DNA of 64,000 nt. It comes from Ectocarpus siliculosus. Lineage: Eukaryota > Sar > Phaeophyceae > Ectocarpales > Ectocarpaceae. The notes beneath the pieces were generated by a model. The model did no database searches. It was not told the DNA's origin and worked only from the letters and a program-made list of their open reading frames with translations. Within the stretch, counting starts at the first letter, position 1, and every line of letters begins with the position of its first letter. The stretch lies in contig FN649737.1 in the NCBI GenBank assembly GCA_000310025.1, positions 907,059 to 971,058 of the forward strand, given 5' to 3'. Shown here piece by piece: positions 58,273 to 64,000 of the stretch. Made by a program: the position numbers and the translations under genes.

Positions 58273-60447
58273 TCAGGGACCCATCTGGGCAAGGCCACTG
58301 AAATATCCCCCCGCATTAGGCGGGGAAATGAGCATAGACCGCACTGCGGCCTGCTGCACTCGAGGGAACCAGTAAGACCTTGAACCCGGTACAACAATAA
58401 CCGCATGCGCGTGGCACTCCGCAAGGTGTTGCACTACGTGGCCCGCCATCACCGGCGGCGGGAAACAATAACCGAATGCTCGATCCAGAGTACCTGGGCG
58501 CAACGACACGTCTTGGGCGAAAATATCTACACCCGATGAACCCTCGTAATCATAGCGCGAGAAAAACGGCAGAACAACGTCCGACTCCGGGATACGCTGA
58601 GCCGAAGCGTCGGAGGCCATGAGGTCGATAGTAAACGGCCCCATGTCCTCCCAGAGAGCCTGAAAGGCCGCCGGGTTGAGCCTGATGATGCCCTCACGCG
58701 AAGGGCGAGAGATATCATCAGCGACGACATTGGCAGCCGACGGGACCCATTTGAGGGACAGCATAAACTCATACTCGACTTGTAGCTCGAACAAACGAAC
58801 AAGAAGTGCATGCGTTTCCGGGTCGCGCGCCCGCCCCCTGTTGAAAGATCCACACACCGCGGTGTTGTCGACGTCGATGAGCACGTGCGCCCGCTGCAAG
58901 GAAGCCGGAAAACGCGCACAGAAGAGGCGCAACAAGTGGTACAACGCAAACATCTCTTTCTTGTTAATATGTTTGTGTAGCCAATCGTCGGGGAACACGC
59001 CACCTGCGCGGTATTGAGCTCCCTTAATGTTGATAGCACCACCCCAGCCAAGGGAAGACGCGTCTGATGATCCGTCGATTTTGACGATGAGGTGGCTCGC
59101 TCGCTGCCACGGCCCTTCGTGCGAAGAAGCCGTCAGCGATAGCCACTTCTGGAACTCTTGCCGTAGATCCGCGTAAGCATCACGTGTCAAATCGATCTGA
59201 CGCTGGTTGGTTTCGTCCATCGCAGAAAGGACGGCAAACATGGCATGCGTCCAAAGCGACGCCGGCCGAATCGCCACCGTCATGCTCATGCACTTACCCG
59301 CAACGCGTTGCAGCGTTCGGTAGGACACGCCCCCATTGGCCAGAGCTGTTCGCAGTAAGCCATGCAGCTTGTCCAGCTTCTCTTGGGGGATCCGGAAGGT
59401 CATCGTCTCCGAATCGCAGATGATGCCAAGGTATTGTAGAGCTGTGACGGGTCGAAGCTCGCACTTCTTGAGTGACAGGAACTGTCCGCAGAAGAGCGAA
59501 GTCAGCATGGCGACGTGAGTCGCTTCCCCGGCCGCCAACCACTGATCCCGCGCCGGCCGACCATATGTGGCCAGAAAGTTGCTCCGCCAAGAATCATCGA
59601 GGTATGCGAGAGAAGAGGCGCATTTGGAACGCTGAAAGGCCGCCTTCGCTTTGCTGAGAGTATGGTAGACGTACGGGCTGAGGCTAAATCCGAACGGGAG
59701 GACGCACCAGCAGTAGTCGACGCCCTTGTAGGATAAGCCGAAGAGAGGCCATGACGATGGCCGCAGAAGAACATGATGAAACGCTGAGGAGTCGTCGAGT
59801 GACGTCATGTAGCACCCCGACGACGCAATGCTCGCCACGCGCGCTACCGTGTCCTTGGCGAAAGGTATTTTTCGTGTGCAGCTGTTAAGCGGTCGAGCGT
59901 CATAGATAAGACGCGGTTTGGACGTCTCCACCGACAAAGCCATGATCATGCGAGGACGCACCGGACCGGTGGAGCTCTTGACGTCAGCCCACCGAGAAAT
60001 GCAACCTCTGGCGAGCAAGGATTGCATTTCCGCGTCGACGAAGTTGTCAAACTCCAGCGGCCAACGGTGGTTGGAGAAAATGCGTTGCGGGAAATGATCA
60101 ACATTGTAGGGGAGAGACGTCGACTCGCCTCTGAATTTGGGAAGCAGAAGGTCATAAAGGTCAACGCCATCCCGGATGTACGAAGTCAAAGTATCTCGTA
60201 AGGGATGATCACGGAGAATGCAGTCCTCCCAGAACCCAGCATGGGCTCGCACGAATCCTGGGACGAAACCCTTGGAATCCCACACGGGAGCCTGCCATGG
60301 CAAGCGACGTAATTCGCCTTCCATCGGGTCCCGCGTGACCTCGTCCAAAGTAGGAAACCCGCGAGAGGCCGTGGGAAAGGCGCCCACTTGCGCCCACTCG
60401 GACTCATCTGGCGGCAACAGGGGGGCCGGGGGCATGATCCACTCCAC
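58273..60447 (-). CDS. Reverse transcriptase-RNase H polyprotein of the DIRS-order element
   Basis: 724 residues from the ATG at 60445-60447. The reverse transcriptase core contains SKPRLIYDARPLNS, an aspartate block (MTSLDDSSAFHHVLL), VLPFGFSLSPYVYH and the active site SLAYLDDSW (YLDD form). RNase H follows: DGSSDASSLGWGG, the glutamate in NKKEMFALYHLL, the aspartates of VLIDVDNTAVCGSF and SAANVVADDISRP. There is no protease or integrase domain, as expected for the DIRS order. The frame is intact. Confidence 0.92.
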   Translation of the reverse strand: MEWIMPPAPLLPPDESEWAQVGAFPTASRGFPTLDEVTRDPMEGELRRLPWQAPVWDSKGFVPGFVRAHAGFWEDCILRDHPLRDTLTSYIRDGVDLYDLLLPKFRGESTSLPYNVDHFPQRIFSNHRWPLEFDNFVDAEMQSLLARGCISRWADVKSSTGPVRPRMIMALSVETSKPRLIYDARPLNSCTRKIPFAKDTVARVASIASSGCYMTSLDDSSAFHHVLLRPSSWPLFGLSYKGVDYCWCVLPFGFSLSPYVYHTLSKAKAAFQRSKCASSLAYLDDSWRSNFLATYGRPARDQWLAAGEATHVAMLTSLFCGQFLSLKKCELRPVTALQYLGIICDSETMTFRIPQEKLDKLHGLLRTALANGGVSYRTLQRVAGKCMSMTVAIRPASLWTHAMFAVLSAMDETNQRQIDLTRDAYADLRQEFQKWLSLTASSHEGPWQRASHLIVKIDGSSDASSLGWGGAINIKGAQYRAGGVFPDDWLHKHINKKEMFALYHLLRLFCARFPASLQRAHVLIDVDNTAVCGSFNRGRARDPETHALLVRLFELQVEYEFMLSLKWVPSAANVVADDISRPSREGIIRLNPAAFQALWEDMGPFTIDLMASDASAQRIPESDVVLPFFSRYDYEGSSGVDIFAQDVSLRPGTLDRAFGYCFPPPVMAGHVVQHLAECHAHAVIVVPGSRSYWFPRVQQAAVRSMLISPPNAGGYFSGLAQMGP

Positions 60448-60937
60448 ACTTTTGTGGCGGAGGTCAAGCGTCCGCAGCCAGTTCTCTGCTGCAACCTACC
60501 CGTGAGTCAAGTGTAAAGAACAGTTCGGAGTGGGGCGACACAGACAACAATTTCGAATTTCGAACCAAACCGGGAAGTGTCTATGAGAGCATTGGACATG
60601 CGACAAGACAAAAGGGCGGTGGCGGGGCGTCGGGAATACAGAGATCAAGATCCCCCCCCCCTCCCTCGCTCTTTTTTTTTTTTTTGAAGAGGGAACCTGG
60701 GCGCGAAGAAGTGACAGCACGGGTTCCCGTCAACATATAAAAGGCACACAGCATGGTATATATATTGCTTTTCGGGGCCCAATTTGCATGGCCGCGTGTG
60801 AATTACGTTACAAAGCGAACGTCGATTCTATGCTGTGTATCCAGGCGTACCATCGAGAAAACATGACAGCGCACGGACCAACTAACACAACGTCTCGCCG
60901 ATCCAAGTGTAAGTCTACCTACTCACAGACGGGATTG

Positions 60938-61786
60938 CTAGCTACGGCGAAATTGGTGTGCATATGTTTTGGTGTTAGTTGGGCTGAGGCTACCGCGGTC
61001 GTCCCTCTCGTTCGGGCTCTCCGCCCTCCCGCTGATGTCGCTCGGCCCCCCACTAAGGTCAATCTGAGCTTGCATCCGCTGCGCCAGCTCCGCATCAGAG
61101 ATGTACGTCGCCGGGGCGGCGGCCGGGGCGGCAGCAGCCGCCGGTGGCGCTGCCGTCGCGGACCGCGCCGCCGAACCTCCGAGTTGAGCAGGCAGAACGA
61201 TGTCCTCTACTGCTTCCAGCAGCACACAGCCTTCTGACTGCAGGAGGCAGCCATGGCGGAGCGCGAGTTCCACAGTGTACTCGGCCAGGAGCTTCTTCGC
61301 CTCGGCCTGGCGATAGGCAACTGGCTTGTCGCCCGCCCGCGAAGTGGCCACCTTCCTGGCGCGCGCCAAAACTGCTGTGTAGATCTCCGCCCCGGGAAGG
61401 GGCGGCAGCCGAGTGGTCACCTCACCCAAACGGAGGACCAACTCCTCCACAGTGCCCTGATCGCAACCGAGCCGGTTGCGGTCGAACACCCGCCCAAGGT
61501 CCAGCGTTGTCCCTGCTCCCGGCACCAGCGCCGTGTAGCACGGCAGAGCGTAGGCCGCCGTGGTCGCGTCCACAAACGCGGCCGTCTGGCGGTCGGGCCG
61601 GGGATGCAGCCCAGGCGGAGGCGGGGAAAGCGGTCCCATCGGCGCGCTGGCAGCCGCTGGGGCCGCGGCAGCCGCCGCCGGGGCAGCAGCCGCTGAGGAA
61701 GCAGGCGCCGCCGCTGAGGAAGCCGTTGTAGAAGAAGCAGCCGCCAAAGCCGCCGCCGTGGAGCGCCGCGTGTTGCGAGGCGGCAT
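60938..61786 (-). CDS. Gag-like ORF of the DIRS-order element
   Basis: 282 residues. It begins MPPRNTRRSTAAALAA, followed by a long Ala/Ser/Pro-rich stretch, then a mixed helical part (PCYTALVPGAGTTLDLGRVF, EELVLRLGEVTTRLPPLP, AEAKKLLAEYTVELALRHG) and a charged tail. I recognise no zinc knuckle or other domain; position as first ORF after the left repeat argues for a capsid-like protein. About 490 bases with a T-run separate it from the RT-RNase H start. Confidence 0.7.
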   Translation of the reverse strand: MPPRNTRRSTAAALAAASSTTASSAAAPASSAAAAPAAAAAAPAAASAPMGPLSPPPPGLHPRPDRQTAAFVDATTAAYALPCYTALVPGAGTTLDLGRVFDRNRLGCDQGTVEELVLRLGEVTTRLPPLPGAEIYTAVLARARKVATSRAGDKPVAYRQAEAKKLLAEYTVELALRHGCLLQSEGCVLLEAVEDIVLPAQLGGSAARSATAAPPAAAAAPAAAPATYISDAELAQRMQAQIDLSGGPSDISGRAESPNERDDRGSLSPTNTKTYAHQFRRS

Positions 61787-61794
61787 GTTACGAC

Positions 61795-61947
61795 TCTCAA
61801 ATATATCCCTTCTCCTCGATAACTCCGGCGTATTTCGGGAGAGAAAAGGGGGACTAAACTAGGTGGGGTCATTTTCCAACATCCTTTCTGGAATATCTGA
61901 CTCTTCCCCATTTCGTTCCGAAATCCAGATGCGTCTCAAATCCAAGA
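61795..61947 (-). repeat. Split direct repeat A1 (left end of the element)
   Basis: Copy of 56385-56537 lying directly before the gag-like ATG on the minus strand. Differences are concentrated near CCCTTCTCCTCGATAACTCC, where A2 has a shorter CCCTTCTTCTCTGCTCC. Confidence 0.9.
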
Positions 61948-62894
61948 TTAATGTAGAAAACTGTGAGGAGGTTTTGTGGGCTGCAAAAGGACGAAAACAC
62001 GCACAACATCCTCCTGCCAGCTTTTATTTTTCCCGGCGTGCATCCTGCCCAGCCTTTTCCGGAATAACGTCTACATTATTAATCGTATTGACAGTCGACG
62101 CCGATACAGTACGCAGCAAGCAATGATCGTTCTCCAGCTGTCCGTGTCGTCGATCGAAACCGTACCCATCCATGGTGGATGCTGCCAGCCCACACGTAAA
62201 TGATCTGATTAAATTGACCCGAAAATCCTCTTTGTCGCACATGTTGTGTTGTTGTTGTTGTTGTCTTCACATTAAAAACCGTTCCGATCTCTCTCCACCC
62301 AGTATCTTCGTATGTCCGTACTGATCCAACACTCGACGCGGTCGATTCCCGTGGTCACAGGTTAACCTACCCTAAAAAGGTACATTAAAATAATCTGGCC
62401 CCGAGGGGTGTCCGCAAGTCAATAGAAATCAATGACAGATATTCTGGAATCCTCCACTCCCTCTGCGCGCTATGCGAGGTATCAACTGAGGCTAGGAGTC
62501 ACTATCTATCATGGGCCGGAGAGAAAGAGGTACAACCCCTTGGTTCAATCTTGGTACTTCACAACGCAAGCAGAGACAAGGCCATCTGGCACAGAAAAAG
62601 AGAGAAAAAGAGAGAAAAAGAGAAAAAAGAGAAAAAATAAAAAATGGAAACAGGAAGAAGAAGAGAAAATAAAAATGAAAATAAAATGAAAAAGAGCGAG
62701 GACAAAAAGGGACCAGGCCGAAAATAACAAGAAATAAGAGGCAGAAACAGGCACACGGTGGAGAGACCACTAACGAACAAGCAAACACGCAAACATGGCC
62801 ACCAACCAGCGATACATTGTAATGGTACGTCATCACTACTGGGGGGTTGGTGCAATGGTGCAGCGTTGGGGGGGGGGAATTGGCTAAAAGAAAT
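61948..62894. other. Region between the two retrotransposons
   Basis: It holds a dispersed repeat (62242-62390) and a purine-rich GAGAAAAA/GAAAAATAAAA tract (62597-62700). No supported gene. Confidence 0.5.
62242..62390. repeat. Dispersed repeat family, copy 2 (about 149 bases)
   Basis: Same-orientation match to 42893-43036: (TTG)n, GTCTTCACATT, CCGATCTCTCT, ACTGATCCAACACT, TTCCCGTGGTCACA. Confidence 0.8.
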
Positions 62895-63956
62895 TCAATC
62901 CGGCACGTATCGTGCCACTCGGTCCGTCTCTTCTCGTTTGCTTTCTTCCCTCGCCGTCTCGTCCGTCTCCTGCCCCCCTCCCGCCCCATTGGTTTTTGGC
63001 TTGTGGTTTCGTTTGAGCGCTCGTTGTCGGCTGGCCTCTTCTTCCTTCTCGTGACAGGAGGTCATGAACCTCTCAGCTCCCTGCAGCACCGCCGCATGCC
63101 AGGGTACTTCCCCCTCCACCTTCGCGGCTTTCGGTGCCGTGTCTTTCGGTACGGGAATTCCGAGACAACATGGATCGGTTTTCGTAGATCCGTGGTCGGC
63201 CCCGAATGCCTTCAGGTCGTCGAGCACACACTTCGGCCAGTTCTGTTCCTGTCCCCCCCTACGTGGCTTCTCCCCCCCCGCCAGCTCGCCGAGCATCAGT
63301 CGTTTCGGGAGTCGCCCGTCCGGTTGCCTTGCCAGTGCTCCCGCGAACAGTAGGCGTCGTTGTCGGATCGTGGCTTCAACGCTCTGGCATTCGACCCTCT
63401 TCAGCGTCTGGGCGTAAGAGAGCTGCCGGTAGGTGTCTTTCTTGCGCTTGTACCCGATAACTCGAAGGAGCAATCGGTGGTGTGTCGACCGCAGCGTCTG
63501 ATAGTGGCCGCTGAGTGGTGACCATGTCATGCAGCCGTACAGCAGTGCCTCCATCGCCTCCGCCTGGAGGAGGCGGATCTTGAGTCGGAATGGCCCTTTC
63601 GGTCTGTCGAAGAGCTCCTGGCCATATCGCCTGAGGCACGCCCACGCTCCTCTGCTCCTGTAGCTGATCTCCCGGGTGAGGTCGCCATGTTCGTTGACCA
63701 GGCCACCGAGGTACCGGGACTCGGTCGTCTGGGCGTATTTCTGTCCCGCGGCTTCGATGGTGAGTGGTGGAGGCGGGGGGGGCTGTGATGTTGTAGTCGA
63801 CTTGTCCTTCGCGCGCATCAGGAGCGTCTCCGTCTTCTTCTCCGATACCGTTAGCCCGAACTCTCCGAACACCTCAACGATGATGGTCATCATTCTCGCC
63901 AGTCCTTCTGCAGACCTCGATACGACGCCGGCATCATCGGCATACAGCATCCCCAT
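62895..63956 (-). CDS. Non-LTR (LINE) reverse transcriptase, C-terminal part
   Basis: 353 residues visible; the 5' part runs off the window. It opens with the catalytic box MLYADDAGVVSRS (YADD), then FGLTVSEKKTETL, SRYLGGLVNEHGDLTREI, a thumb segment and ALLYGCMTW. The C-terminal part has RRLLFAGALARQPDGRLPK and GGEKPRRGGQ, usual downstream of the reverse transcriptase in this type of LINE. A Pro run (QPPPPPPL) interrupts the region between the palm and thumb. No endonuclease domain is in view, so the clade is not assigned. The C-terminal tail is Lys/Glu/Arg-rich. It belongs to a separate element from the neighbouring DIRS-order copy. Confidence 0.88.
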   Translation of the reverse strand: MGMLYADDAGVVSRSAEGLARMMTIIVEVFGEFGLTVSEKKTETLLMRAKDKSTTTSQPPPPPPLTIEAAGQKYAQTTESRYLGGLVNEHGDLTREISYRSRGAWACLRRYGQELFDRPKGPFRLKIRLLQAEAMEALLYGCMTWSPLSGHYQTLRSTHHRLLLRVIGYKRKKDTYRQLSYAQTLKRVECQSVEATIRQRRLLFAGALARQPDGRLPKRLMLGELAGGEKPRRGGQEQNWPKCVLDDLKAFGADHGSTKTDPCCLGIPVPKDTAPKAAKVEGEVPWHAAVLQGAERFMTSCHEKEEEASRQRALKRNHKPKTNGAGGGQETDETAREESKREETDRVARYVPD

Positions 63957-64000
63957 ACTGCCCTCCGTACTCGGTCAAGGGGTGTCTCCCCCCCCCCCCC

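Larger units (their letters stand above)
56195..61947 (-). mobile_element. Tyrosine-recombinase retrotransposon (DIRS order, Ngaro/PAT-like), complete
   Basis: About 5.75 kb, read on the minus strand: A1 repeat, gag-like ORF, RT-RNase H ORF, tyrosine-recombinase ORF, then B1, A2 and B2. A1 (61795-61947) matches A2 (56385-56537); B1 (56538-56611) is identical to B2 (56195-56268). This A1-ORFs-B1-A2-B2 order is the split direct repeat arrangement known for PAT and Ngaro elements, which integrate with a tyrosine recombinase instead of an integrase and make no target-site duplication. No methyltransferase domain was seen. The three ORFs are long and uninterrupted, so the copy is young or recently active. 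Confidence 0.9.

Noticed and set aside
62597..62700. Poly(A) tail of the minus-strand LINE
   Set aside because: The tract is A-rich on the plus strand, so it would be T-rich downstream of the minus-strand ORF, the wrong orientation for a LINE tail.

Overview
This window looks like nuclear DNA of a photosynthetic stramenopile, most likely a brown alga of the Ectocarpus type. The genes are broken into many short exons (mostly 50-300 bases) with long introns and clean GT/AG borders. One small gene encodes a bipartite plastid presequence (signal peptide followed by a serine/arginine-rich transit peptide) of the kind used by algae with secondary plastids. The organism is inferred; no marker gene is present. 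Exon borders were assigned by eye from splice consensus, reading-phase continuity and family resemblance recalled from memory.

Genes from left to right. (1) 1187-12275, minus: an EF-hand lysophospholipid acyltransferase of the LPCAT/LPEAT2 type, at least 14 exons, first exon not found. A 100-N gap lies in its last intron. (2) 13854-16035, plus: a two-exon gene for a 112-residue plastid-targeted single-helix membrane protein. (3) 17544-21818, minus: a six-exon NAA60 (Golgi N-terminal acetyltransferase) homologue of about 495 residues. (4) 25542 to about 37 kb, plus: a multi-exon helical-repeat-like protein, only tentatively compared with FANCI. (5) 38058-54595, minus: a 22-exon FAM184-family coiled-coil protein of about 1171 residues, complete from start to stop.

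The right end is transposon territory. At 56195-61947 (minus) lies a full tyrosine-recombinase retrotransposon of the DIRS order, Ngaro/PAT-like, with a gag-like ORF, RT-RNase H, tyrosine recombinase and split direct repeats in the A1-ORFs-B1-A2-B2 order. The window then ends inside a non-LTR (LINE) reverse transcriptase.

Introns and intergenic DNA hold several short repeat families: a TIR element family with copies at 18.6-19.1, 33.5, 49.8 and 55.1 kb; a 617-base TIR element at 23.8 kb; duplicated segments shared by distant introns; interstitial TTAGGG tracts; and microsatellites. The most unusual structure is about 1 kb (32.3-33.4 kb) of dispersed copies of the perfect palindrome CTTCCATGGAAG, bounded by inverted TATTTGACAAATG termini. 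The five cellular genes are functionally unrelated, so this is an ordinary gene neighbourhood and not an operon-like system.
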